NCBI GenBank assembly: GCA_016283195.1
Contig: JAEEML010000085.1
Span: forward strand, 1 to 28,620
DNA: 28,620 nt
Origin: Deltaproteobacteria bacterium
Lineage (GTDB): Bacteria > JAEEML01
Direction of reading: 5' to 3'
Below the pieces are notes generated by a model. The model did no database searches, had not been told where the DNA came from, and saw only the letters and a list, made by a program, of their open reading frames with translations. The position numbers and the translations under genes were made by a program. Of the stretch, positions 15,193-23,078 are shown piece by piece; the first letter of the stretch is position 1, and every line of letters starts with the position of its first letter.

Positions 15193-17778
15193 ATGGACAT
15201 CGACACAATTATCCAAGACCTGAATCGCCGATTTGTGGCACCACTGCCAGAGTTCTATAAACGCAGGATCGTCGTTTGGATCGACGAAGATGCGGAGTTT
15301 TCGGACAAGCTGGATAAAATTACAGTGAATGGTGCGAAGGTCATCGCCCTCACCGGCGCCAACAACTTTTATGTGAAGAAGCTGTTAGCAGTGGACGACC
15401 AGAACAGCAATTATCTTGTATACCGTCCGTTTGCATACGAATCCGACGAGGATAACTGGTTGCTGGATATTGAACTTTATGGCGAGGAGTTTCGGGCTGA
15501 TCTGGTATCCATGTGGATGGACGAGATGGGCCTGCCACAGACGCCAACGCTTCGCCATTGTATTAAGCAGTTCCGCAAGTTTTTCAATGCCCAGGCTCGT
15601 CGAAACAAAATATCTTCGCAGACAACCACGCCCGGTCAGCTGCATGTATCCATCATGGCTGTGTTAGCTGGTCTAAAAGATGTGAAACCAAACGCAATTC
15701 TCAAAGCTGTGTTGAAAGCGGGGCTGGATAAGAACAACAATCCCGTCTATGCAGAGTTTGTGAACTACGGTGTAGATGAGATATTTTGGCGCATGGTAAA
15801 GCAGGGCACCGGATACCAGGGCATGGAACTTGCCCAGCTGGCCACACACCTACTGCTGACAGCTTCCACCCGGACTATGCGTCAGGAATTTCTTGCCGGA
15901 CTCCAAACGTTCATCTCCTCCGCGCATCAACCGTACTGCTATGACTTCGTGTCCGACTGGATGCACAGTGAAGATGCCGGGGACATCTATGCTATCGCGG
16001 AGCACGTGGAGAACGAGCTGGAACTTCAGCAACAGTTTATGAAACTGCAGGTAGCCGATCTCGTGGATACGGAGACTTTCCCGTGTATCAACGAGGTTAT
16101 CCTCAAGAAGCTGATGACCGAGATTAGTAACTATATCATCAACGTGGACACGATTACCCAGACCGTGGAGAAGCGCCGTATCTGCGTTTGGTACGAAGAC
16201 GTGAAGAACTACTACGAAGGCATTCTGCAGGTAGCCAAAATGCAGGCCTTCTTCAAGGAACATTCTGCCGGATTCCACACAGTGGAGTCTGCGAAGATTT
16301 GGAAGGAGTACACGAAGGAATACTACATCATGGATACCTATTACAGGGAGTTCCTTAAATGCTATTCCGAAAGCCTGAAATACTACCATAAAGAGCTCTC
16401 TGACCTCTTTACCCACGTGATGGAAAAAGTAGAGGGTCTGTATGTGACATGGTTTCTAGGTCAGCTGGGGCAGAACTGGAGTGACGCCTGTTCCGAAGAG
16501 CTCCAGAAGTATGGCCGCATTCTGGAAGTGGATCAACAGGTGGATTTTTACCGTCAAAAGGTAGCCTCTTCCGATAGTAAGGTCTACGTTATCATCTCTG
16601 ATGCCATGCGCTTTGAGGTGGCAGCATCCCTTGCTGAGCAGTTGCAGAGGGAAACGCAAGCACAAGTTAACCTGAAATCCATGCAGGGCATCTTTCCAAC
16701 CATCACTAAGTTTGGCATGGCTGCGCTCCTTCCACATAAAGCTTTATCAGTTGAACTGAAAAGCGGAAAGACCGCTGGGCTGGTTGTGCTGGCTGATGGG
16801 CAGTCCACTGAGGCTCCGAACCGGGACAAGCTCCTGAAGACTGCTGATTCAGCCAGTGTTGCTTTGAAGTATAAAGATATTATCGGGATGAAGCGTGCCG
16901 ACCGGCAGGCACTCATCAAAGGTATGAACGTTGTGTACATCTACCATGATACCATCGACGCAGCTGGTCATGCCGAGAATGATGTGTTCAGAGCATGCGA
17001 GGAGGCCATTGAAGAACTGAAGAACATGGTGCGTATCATCACCAACGAGTGGGGCGGTGCGTACATCCTCATCACTTCTGATCACGGCTTTTTGTACACC
17101 GATAGTCCGTTGACTGAGGATGACAAGGTGGACAAGACCACCGAATCGGAACAGGATGTGGAAATCGATCGCCGCTACGCCATCATGAAGCGCGGTGCAC
17201 AGCCCCAGTATCTGCTGCCTGTAAAGCTCTTGGGTGGTGACACGCTATATGATGCCTTTGCTCCCAGAGAGAATATCCGCATCAAAAAAAAAGGCGGTGG
17301 TCTGAACTTTGTGCACGGAGGCATTAGCCTGCAGGAGATGGTAGTGCCAGTTATCGAATATCATTTTCTGCGGAACCAAAGCAGCGAATACAAAAAGAAC
17401 CGTAGCAAGTACGACACGAAGCCCGTGGAGATTGCTCTGCTCTCCGCAAGTAGGAAGATCTCCAACATGATCTTCTCCCTGAGCTTCTATCAGAAGGAAC
17501 CGGTTAGCTACAACCGTGAGAAGTCTACCTTTCAGCTGTACTTCACAGATAGCACCGGCAAGCCTGTCAGCGACGCTGCGACTATCATTGCGGACAAGAC
17601 CTCAGACAACGCGCAGGAGCGCACCTTCCGCTGCAGCTTCAATCTGAAACAGCTGAAATACAGTAATATGGAACAGTATTATCTTGTCACCACGGACGAA
17701 AACAGGAAAATTGTCTCCCGCGAGGAATTCCAGATCGACATCGCGTTTGCGGTAGATGAATTCGACTTTTTCAACTAA
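15193..17778 (+). CDS. pglZ: PglZ, BREX alkaline-phosphatase-fold protein
   Basis: An 861-residue protein from the ATG at 15193 (MDIDTIIQDLNRRFVAPLPE), matching the usual length and start of BREX type 1 PglZ. An in-frame TTG at 15121 would add 24 residues made mostly of the SEK repeat; I prefer the ATG, which has GAAAGGT upstream. The metal-binding landmarks of the alkaline phosphatase superfamily are present: IISDAMRFE with Asp470, and ITSDHGFLY with Asp630 and His631. PglZ is a core BREX protein required for methylation and defence; a nuclease activity has been reported in some systems. It is the last island gene. No brxL follows. Confidence 0.95.
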   Translation: MDIDTIIQDLNRRFVAPLPEFYKRRIVVWIDEDAEFSDKLDKITVNGAKVIALTGANNFYVKKLLAVDDQNSNYLVYRPFAYESDEDNWLLDIELYGEEFRADLVSMWMDEMGLPQTPTLRHCIKQFRKFFNAQARRNKISSQTTTPGQLHVSIMAVLAGLKDVKPNAILKAVLKAGLDKNNNPVYAEFVNYGVDEIFWRMVKQGTGYQGMELAQLATHLLLTASTRTMRQEFLAGLQTFISSAHQPYCYDFVSDWMHSEDAGDIYAIAEHVENELELQQQFMKLQVADLVDTETFPCINEVILKKLMTEISNYIINVDTITQTVEKRRICVWYEDVKNYYEGILQVAKMQAFFKEHSAGFHTVESAKIWKEYTKEYYIMDTYYREFLKCYSESLKYYHKELSDLFTHVMEKVEGLYVTWFLGQLGQNWSDACSEELQKYGRILEVDQQVDFYRQKVASSDSKVYVIISDAMRFEVAASLAEQLQRETQAQVNLKSMQGIFPTITKFGMAALLPHKALSVELKSGKTAGLVVLADGQSTEAPNRDKLLKTADSASVALKYKDIIGMKRADRQALIKGMNVVYIYHDTIDAAGHAENDVFRACEEAIEELKNMVRIITNEWGGAYILITSDHGFLYTDSPLTEDDKVDKTTESEQDVEIDRRYAIMKRGAQPQYLLPVKLLGGDTLYDAFAPRENIRIKKKGGGLNFVHGGISLQEMVVPVIEYHFLRNQSSEYKKNRSKYDTKPVEIALLSASRKISNMIFSLSFYQKEPVSYNREKSTFQLYFTDSTGKPVSDAATIIADKTSDNAQERTFRCSFNLKQLKYSNMEQYYLVTTDENRKIVSREEFQIDIAFAVDEFDFFN

Positions 17779-17951
17779 ATCCTCAATGTGCCTGCAAAAT
17801 ATGGCAATTGTTTCCTCGCTCAACTTATAAGAGTTCTCCCCAGTTATTTACCAATCATGGTCACTTTGCACTACAAAATTTAAGCGAAATGGAGTATGAG
17901 AGTGGCGAAGCTGGCAGCAGGGGTTTCTGCTGAGCTTAAAAGGAGTATCTT
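17779..17951 (+). other. pglZ-thrS gap, right border of the island
   Basis: Only 173 bp lie between the end of pglZ and thrS, too little for the Lon-like brxL that normally closes a BREX type 1 operon. I find no good intrinsic terminator and no convincing -35/-10 pair, so thrS may be read through from the island or use a promoter I cannot recognise. The last 45 bp carry a hairpin and the thrS ribosome-binding site. Confidence 0.6.
17908..17937 (+). promoter_or_regulatory. Hairpin abutting the thrS ribosome-binding site
   Basis: AAGCT-GG-CAGCAG pairs with CTGCTG-AGCTT around a GGGTTT loop: 11 base pairs with a 2-nt bulge. AAGGAG follows at 17940-17945, with thrS starting at 17952. A stem so close to the ribosome-binding site could modulate thrS translation; thrS autocontrol through leader stems is known in E. 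coli. There is no T run, so it is not an intrinsic terminator, and no T-box motif is present. Confidence 0.4.
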
Positions 17952-19790
17952 ATGGAAGATCAGGAAATTGCCGAAAAAGTTCGTTCTCTCTCACCCGAGG
18001 CTCTCGCCCTTTACAAAGTGCGTCACAGTTTGGCTCACGTTTTGGCCGATGCGGTAACTCAGCTCTACCCGGGCACGGCCTGCGGTTTTGGCCCGCCGAT
18101 AGATAGCGGTTTTTATTATGATTTTGATTTGCCGGTAAAATTAGAGCAGGAAGATCTGGCAGCCATTGAAAAGAAAATGCGCCAGATAATCAGCGGCAAT
18201 TTTGAATTTACGCGCGAAGATTACACCCCGGCCGAGGCCATTCCGGTTATCGAAAAAATGGGCCAGTCTTACAAATTGGAGCTCGCCAAAGAATTAGAGG
18301 AAAAACAGGTAAAATCCATCTCGCTCTATAAGCACAATAATTTTACCGATGTCTGCGAAGGGCCCCATGTAAATAATACCAAAGAGCTGCAAAAAGTGGC
18401 TTTTCAGCTGGACAGCATTGCCGGCTCATACTGGCGCGGCAGCGAAAAAAACAAAATGCTTACGCGTATTTATGCTCTCGCCTTTAACACCAAAGAGGAG
18501 CTCAAGGAGTTTATCCGCCTGCGCGAAGAGGCTAAAGCCCGCGACCACCGCAAATTGGGCCAGGAGCTCGATATTTTCCACATTGACAGCGATATCGGCG
18601 TGGGCCTGCCGCTCTGGCTGCCCAACGGCACGGTGCTCCGCGAGGAGCTGGAAAAGCTGGCCAAAGAGTATGAATTTAAATATGGCTACTCCCGCGTTGC
18701 TACTCCGGATATCGCCCGCGAGCAGCTCTATTACCGCTCCGGCCACCTGCCATATTATAAAAAGTCGATGTTTCCGCCCATGACGCTCATCGAGACCGAC
18801 GACAACGGCGAAGAGACTTCGCGCGAGACTTTCTACCTCCGCCCCATGAACTGCCCGCACCACCACATGATTTTTAAGGCGCGGCCCCATTCTTACCGCG
18901 ATTTGCCGCTGCGCCTCACCGAGTATGGCCATGATTACCGCTTTGAAAAATCGGGCCAGGTGGCCGGGCTTTTGCGCGTTCGCGGCATGTGCATGAATGA
19001 TGCCCACATTTATGTGCCCGAAGAGCTCGCTAAAGAAGAGTTTATTCGCGTGATGCAGCTCCACATGGATTATTATAAGCTTTTGGAATTTAGCTCCTGG
19101 CGCATGCGCCTCTCGCTGCCCAGCGAGGATAACAGCAAATATCTGCCAAAGCCCGACCTCTGGAAGCGGGCTATCAATGTTTGTGTTGAAGGCATGAAGG
19201 ATCTCGGGCTCGATTATGAAGCGGTGGAGGGCGAAGCGGCCTTCTACGGCCCCAAAATCGATGTGCAGGTGAAAAATGTCATCGGCCGCGAAGAGACAGC
19301 TTCCACCAACCAGGTGGACCCCATGGCCGCTCAGGAAGACCGCTTTGACATGACCTATGTGGGTAAAGACGGCGGCCTCCATCGCCCCTTTGTTTTGCAC
19401 CGCGCCCCGCTGGGCACGCATGAGCGCTTTATCGCCTTTTTGATTGAGCACTATGCCGGCGCTTTCCCCACCTGGTTGGCTCCGGTTCAGGTGGCCATTT
19501 TGCCGGTTACCAGCGAGCAGCTCCCCTATGCCGAAAAAGTGCGTAAAGCCCTCTTTGATAACTTTGTGCGCGTGGAAGTGGATGATTCCAACGATACTTT
19601 GGGCAAGAAAATTCGCCGCGCCACCACTAGGAAGATTCCCATTAGCCTCATCATCGGCCAGCAGGAAGCGACAGACGGCAAAGTGACTATCCGCCGCTAC
19701 ACCAAACAGCAGGAAAAGGTGGCTATGCCGCTCGATACCTTTGTTACTGAGCTCATGGCCGAAATCAAAGAGCGCCGCTGGGTGCGCTAA
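17952..19790 (+). CDS. thrS: Threonyl-tRNA synthetase lacking the TGS domain
   Basis: A 612-residue class II synthetase that charges tRNA-Thr in the cytoplasm. The editing domain is present, with its metal-site-like residues H25SLAH29 and CEGPH (C135, H139), as is the catalytic core with MNCPHH at 299-304 and motif 3 near HRAPLGTHERF. The anticodon-binding domain begins around WLAPVQVAILPVT. Usual bacterial ThrRS (about 640 residues) starts with a TGS domain of about 60 residues; here the protein opens directly with the editing domain. The ATG has a strong AAGGAG 6 bp upstream, and I see no upstream frame that would restore a TGS. The active site appears intact, so this is probably the housekeeping enzyme. 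Confidence 0.97.
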   Translation: MEDQEIAEKVRSLSPEALALYKVRHSLAHVLADAVTQLYPGTACGFGPPIDSGFYYDFDLPVKLEQEDLAAIEKKMRQIISGNFEFTREDYTPAEAIPVIEKMGQSYKLELAKELEEKQVKSISLYKHNNFTDVCEGPHVNNTKELQKVAFQLDSIAGSYWRGSEKNKMLTRIYALAFNTKEELKEFIRLREEAKARDHRKLGQELDIFHIDSDIGVGLPLWLPNGTVLREELEKLAKEYEFKYGYSRVATPDIAREQLYYRSGHLPYYKKSMFPPMTLIETDDNGEETSRETFYLRPMNCPHHHMIFKARPHSYRDLPLRLTEYGHDYRFEKSGQVAGLLRVRGMCMNDAHIYVPEELAKEEFIRVMQLHMDYYKLLEFSSWRMRLSLPSEDNSKYLPKPDLWKRAINVCVEGMKDLGLDYEAVEGEAAFYGPKIDVQVKNVIGREETASTNQVDPMAAQEDRFDMTYVGKDGGLHRPFVLHRAPLGTHERFIAFLIEHYAGAFPTWLAPVQVAILPVTSEQLPYAEKVRKALFDNFVRVEVDDSNDTLGKKIRRATTRKIPISLIIGQQEATDGKVTIRRYTKQQEKVAMPLDTFVTELMAEIKERRWVR

Positions 19791-19805
19791 TTATTAGGGG
19801 GCACT

Positions 19806-19991
19806 ATGGCTGGAGCGATACCGGAATTTAGCGAAAAAGTAGCCGACCAACTGGCGAGCGCCTTGCGCAAAGCTATTGAGATTTTGCAGCTGCCCACCAG
19901 CGATTCGCTGGAGGTGATAAAAGAACGCTTGACAGATATCGGGGAAATTGTTGATGAATTAAATGAGCGCTGCGATAAACTCGTAAGCTGA
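19806..19991 (+). CDS. Small hypothetical protein (61 residues)
   Basis: A small acidic, helical protein beginning MAGAIPEFSEKVADQLASAL, with regularly spaced hydrophobic residues suggesting two amphipathic helices (about 8-27 and 35-58). The AGGGGGC ribosome-binding site upstream is strong. The gene follows thrS by 15 bp and precedes the GGDEF gene by 30 bp, in the same direction. No motif allows a function to be assigned. It is probably real because of its start signals and its fit in the transcription unit. Confidence 0.7.
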   Translation: MAGAIPEFSEKVADQLASALRKAIEILQLPTSDSLEVIKERLTDIGEIVDELNERCDKLVS

Positions 19992-20021
19992 ATTTTTAAA
20001 GCGGAGCTAAAAGAGCACCAC

Positions 20022-21071
20022 ATGACCAGAGAAGATCGCCCTGTTCAAAAAGCCCCTGAACAAACCGCCGCTACGCTCATTGAGCTGGCGCACCTAGGCA
20101 GTGAGCTTTGTGCCGCGCTGGCGCCGGAGGCCTTAAAAACAGTTTTACTCAGGCAATTTATGGAACTCTTTGACCCCAAAGAGTTTCTTCTGGCCTGGCG
20201 CGAGCCCAAAGCTGTGAGCCGCGAGCCCTGCAAAGTATTTTTTTCCTCTCTCACTGTTAGTACTCTCTGGCCGGTTGGGGCGCCGTTGCCGCCTGCCGAC
20301 TATGTTCTAAATTTGGCTAAAGAGGCCAAAGAGCCCTTGATTTATGCCCTTAGTGAGCTTAACGCCGGTAACTTGCCGCCGCGCTTAAAGGCTCATGCAG
20401 AGGGAGCGCTTATTGTTCTGCCCTTGCGCCTAAGCGGCCGGTTTTGCGGCTTTGCGGAAATTTTACTCCCTGAAGAGCTGCTGACTAATGAAGTGCTTAA
20501 AAATGCTTTTTTAGCCGCTTATGCCTGTTTTATGGCCATAGCTATTAAAAACAGCCAGGCTTTTGCCAGCACCAATATGTTGGCCATAAGTGATGATTGC
20601 ACCACGTTATATAATGCCCGTTTTTTGGAAAAGTGCCTGGAAGACGAAGTAAGCCGCGCTGTACGCTATGATCATCCTTTGGTTTGCCTCTTTTTGGATT
20701 TAGATTATTTTAAGCTGGTAAATGATAACCACGGCCATTTAAATGGTAGCTATCTTTTGCAACAAGTAGCTATATTTATTAAAAAATTTATTCGTCGTAC
20801 TGATATTGCCTTTCGCTATGGCGGCGATGAATTTGTGGTTCTCATGCCGGAGACCACTAAGCATGGTGGCCAAAAAGCTGCCGAGCGCCTTTTAGAGCTC
20901 TTAAAGAGTGAGGTCTTTTATACGCTTGATAAAAAGCCGCTTAATATTTCTGCCAGTATTGGGGTAGCCGCTTTTGATGGGCAGATGAGTGGTGATGAGC
21001 TGCTCTCACTGGCTGATAAAGCCATGTATTATGTCAAAGAGCACGGCCGTGGGGCAGTTAAAGTGGAGTGA
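20022..21071 (+). CDS. GGDEF diguanylate cyclase with N-terminal GAF-like domain
   Basis: A 349-residue soluble protein without membrane segments. Residues about 15-180 look like a GAF-type sensor domain (alternating helices and short strands, no recognisable ligand motif). The GGDEF domain spans about 185-349. The catalytic site reads YGGDEF with GGDEF at 267-271, and the RRTD at 258-261, five residues upstream, is a good inhibitory-site (RxxD) motif. It should therefore make cyclic di-GMP from GTP and be product-inhibited. The start has only a weak ribosome-binding site. The signal sensed is unknown. Confidence 0.93.
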   Translation: MTREDRPVQKAPEQTAATLIELAHLGSELCAALAPEALKTVLLRQFMELFDPKEFLLAWREPKAVSREPCKVFFSSLTVSTLWPVGAPLPPADYVLNLAKEAKEPLIYALSELNAGNLPPRLKAHAEGALIVLPLRLSGRFCGFAEILLPEELLTNEVLKNAFLAAYACFMAIAIKNSQAFASTNMLAISDDCTTLYNARFLEKCLEDEVSRAVRYDHPLVCLFLDLDYFKLVNDNHGHLNGSYLLQQVAIFIKKFIRRTDIAFRYGGDEFVVLMPETTKHGGQKAAERLLELLKSEVFYTLDKKPLNISASIGVAAFDGQMSGDELLSLADKAMYYVKEHGRGAVKVE

Positions 21072-21102
21072 GCTTCTTTTGCTTCACGGCACTATTATAC
21101 TC

Positions 21103-21131
21103 TTGGTAAAAAACGCCGCATAGGTTATAAT
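21103..21131 (+). promoter_or_regulatory. Sigma70-type promoter before the secreted-protein/lpxK unit
   Basis: TTGGTA (21103-21108) and TATAAT (21126-21131) are separated by exactly 17 bp. Transcription would begin about 20 bp before the GAGGAGG ribosome-binding site of the gene at 21160. It probably also serves lpxK and the helicase, since these follow with minimal gaps. Confidence 0.65.
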
Positions 21132-21159
21132 TATCCGGTCTTTCTTTGAGGAGGGCAAG

Positions 21160-21993
21160 ATGCTGCACACAACATTATTTACCCTTTTAACTGTGGTACT
21201 TTCAGCGGCGCCTCATGCCAGAGGCGGGGCTGTGGAGACGGAAAAAACGCGCTTTGCCGCCAAAAAAGCCATTGATTTTGCCGGCCAGGTTGTGCCGCCG
21301 GGGCAATACATTCTTTCGCTGGTGGGGGAGGAATTGCTCTTTTCTTATGAGCACAATATGATGGTGGTAACCAAATTGCCCATTACCGCCGAGCCCAATA
21401 AAACCTATTTTCACCTGCCGCAGGTGAAAGTGGAAGCGGAGGGCGAGAAGATTACCATCACCTATTTTAGCCAAGATAAAAAATACACCATCAGCGGCCT
21501 GGAGCTTGAGAAGTATTCGCCGCAACAAAAAGGGCAGGTTGAGCAGGTAAAAAAGGTGGATGAGAAGGTGGCTGCGCCGGCAGCGCATGATGATTATGCC
21601 CAGGATTTGCTGGCCGCCATCAAAAAGCTGGAAAAGCAGGTGGAGCACTGCGAGGATGTGGCCATAAGGCGCAATGCCGCGAAATTTGATGAAAAATTAA
21701 CTCTTTGTGTTTGCCCCATCGCGCAGAAATGGAAATTGCCGCCGCCCAAAACGCTTTACCGCAAAGATCGGCGCTTTAGAAAGAAAACCCACGGTTATTC
21801 TTTAATGATTGACCAAATGGGCAAAGTTATCGATTGCGCCGTTTGGGCCAAAAAACCTGATGCTAATCCCTTCCATCAGGAGTATCAGGCCGCTGGTGAT
21901 GGGCAAAAAAAGGCGCCGGCTACTATAAAAGAAGGGCCACGGCCTAATCAGGAAGCTGGGCCGCAAAAAAATCCCATTCCGCCTAAGCAATAA
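21160..21993 (+). CDS. Putative secreted or periplasmic protein, unknown function
   Basis: A 277-residue protein. The N-terminus (LHTTLFTLLTVVLSAAPHARG) is a short hydrophobic signal-peptide-like segment with a possible cleavage site near residue 20. A beta-rich region (about 25-120) follows, then a charged helix (about 125-165). A domain with two close cysteines (CVC) and LMIDQMGKVIDCAVWAKK resembles the C-terminal modules of TonB/AgmX-type envelope proteins. The last 40 residues are Pro/Lys-rich. The ribosome-binding site is strong and a promoter lies just upstream. Its place before lpxK suggests an envelope role; I do not recognise the family. Confidence 0.85.
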   Translation: MLHTTLFTLLTVVLSAAPHARGGAVETEKTRFAAKKAIDFAGQVVPPGQYILSLVGEELLFSYEHNMMVVTKLPITAEPNKTYFHLPQVKVEAEGEKITITYFSQDKKYTISGLELEKYSPQQKGQVEQVKKVDEKVAAPAAHDDYAQDLLAAIKKLEKQVEHCEDVAIRRNAAKFDEKLTLCVCPIAQKWKLPPPKTLYRKDRRFRKKTHGYSLMIDQMGKVIDCAVWAKKPDANPFHQEYQAAGDGQKKAPATIKEGPRPNQEAGPQKNPIPPKQ

Positions 21994-22010
21994 AAAGAAA
22001 GTCTCTTTGG

Positions 22011-23078
22011 GTGTCTATTATAAGTAATTTTTCCGCTTGGGCCTATAAGGGCAAGCCGCCGGGCTTTTTAGGGGGCCTCTTTTGGTATCTTTTTTTACGG
22101 CCTTTTAGCCTTCTTTATGCTTTGGCCCTAAAACTGAGCCCTCTTTTTAGCCGGCGGCCCAGAAAATTGCCGCTGCCGGTTATTTCTATCGGCTCGCTCA
22201 CTGTGGGCGGGGCCGGCAAGAGCCCCATTACTGCTTTTTTAGCCGAATTTTTTTTGCAAAAAGGGTTTAAACCGGCAATTTTGAGCCGTGGTTACGGCCG
22301 GCAGAATAAAGAACTCATAGTGGTGGCGGATGGGCAAAAAGTCCTGGCCTCTTCCTGGCGCGAAAGCGGTGACGAGCCGCTGCTGCTGGCGAAACAACTG
22401 GGCGGGAAGGCTATTGTTATTGCTCATAAAAATCGCTATCTTGGTGGCCTTAAGGCCAGAGAACTTGGCGCCGATGTGCTGCTTCTCGATGATGGCGCTC
22501 AGCACCGGGCTCTCTCTCGTGATTTGGATATTATTGTTTTGCCGGCCGAGGCGCCGCTGGGTAATGGCTATCTTTTACCGGCCGGGCCGCTTAGAGAGAG
22601 CCCCAAAAGGCTCAAAACAGCCAATTTGCTCTGGCTGCACGGAATGGCTACCGGGAATTTGCCGGCGCATAATTTGCCCACTGTGCGGAGCGCTTATAAA
22701 AAGCCTAAGATATATTTGGCAAACGGCGAGCTTTTGCCCTTAAATGGCCAAAAAACCTTGGCTTTTTGCGGTCTGGCCCGGCCGGCTGGCTTTTTTGCTT
22801 CTTTGAATGAGCTAAATATTGAGCTTATGGAGAGAGTGGCTTTTGCCGATCATCATCCATATAGCCCTAGCGATATGGCCGCTATTTGCCAAAAAGCGCT
22901 TAGTAGCGGGGCCAGTTTACTCATCACCAGCGCAAAAGATTGGGTTAAAGTGGCCGGTTTTCCCTGCCCGCCCGATATAACTCTGGCTTATGCTGCGACC
23001 GATATTATCATTAGTGACGAAGCGCCGCTTGATAGTGAACTAGATAAAATAATATCTTTGATAAGGACCGAAAAATGA
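22011..23078 (+). CDS. lpxK: Tetraacyldisaccharide 4'-kinase (lipid A biosynthesis)
   Basis: A 355-residue protein that phosphorylates the 4' position of the lipid A disaccharide at the inner face of the cytoplasmic membrane. A hydrophobic segment (about 20-42) anchors it. The P-loop reads GGAGKSP at 66-72 (often GGTGKTP), and DDGAQH at 160-165 is the conserved acidic/His motif (usually DDGFQH). Length matches the family. The start is a GTG with a weak purine-rich upstream region, 17 bp after the preceding gene. Its stop overlaps the helicase start by 4 nt, so the two are translationally coupled. Confidence 0.93.
   Translation: MSIISNFSAWAYKGKPPGFLGGLFWYLFLRPFSLLYALALKLSPLFSRRPRKLPLPVISIGSLTVGGAGKSPITAFLAEFFLQKGFKPAILSRGYGRQNKELIVVADGQKVLASSWRESGDEPLLLAKQLGGKAIVIAHKNRYLGGLKARELGADVLLLDDGAQHRALSRDLDIIVLPAEAPLGNGYLLPAGPLRESPKRLKTANLLWLHGMATGNLPAHNLPTVRSAYKKPKIYLANGELLPLNGQKTLAFCGLARPAGFFASLNELNIELMERVAFADHHPYSPSDMAAICQKALSSGASLLITSAKDWVKVAGFPCPPDITLAYAATDIIISDEAPLDSELDKIISLIRTEK

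Noticed and set aside
17850-17951. T-box riboswitch controlling thrS
   Set aside because: The AGGGTGGTACCGCG-type core and a T-rich terminator stem are absent. Only a simple hairpin near the ribosome-binding site is present.
18426-19451. 341-codon minus-strand frame
   Set aside because: It lies wholly antisense to thrS, whose motifs are unambiguous. It is a shadow created by the regular codon use of the real gene.
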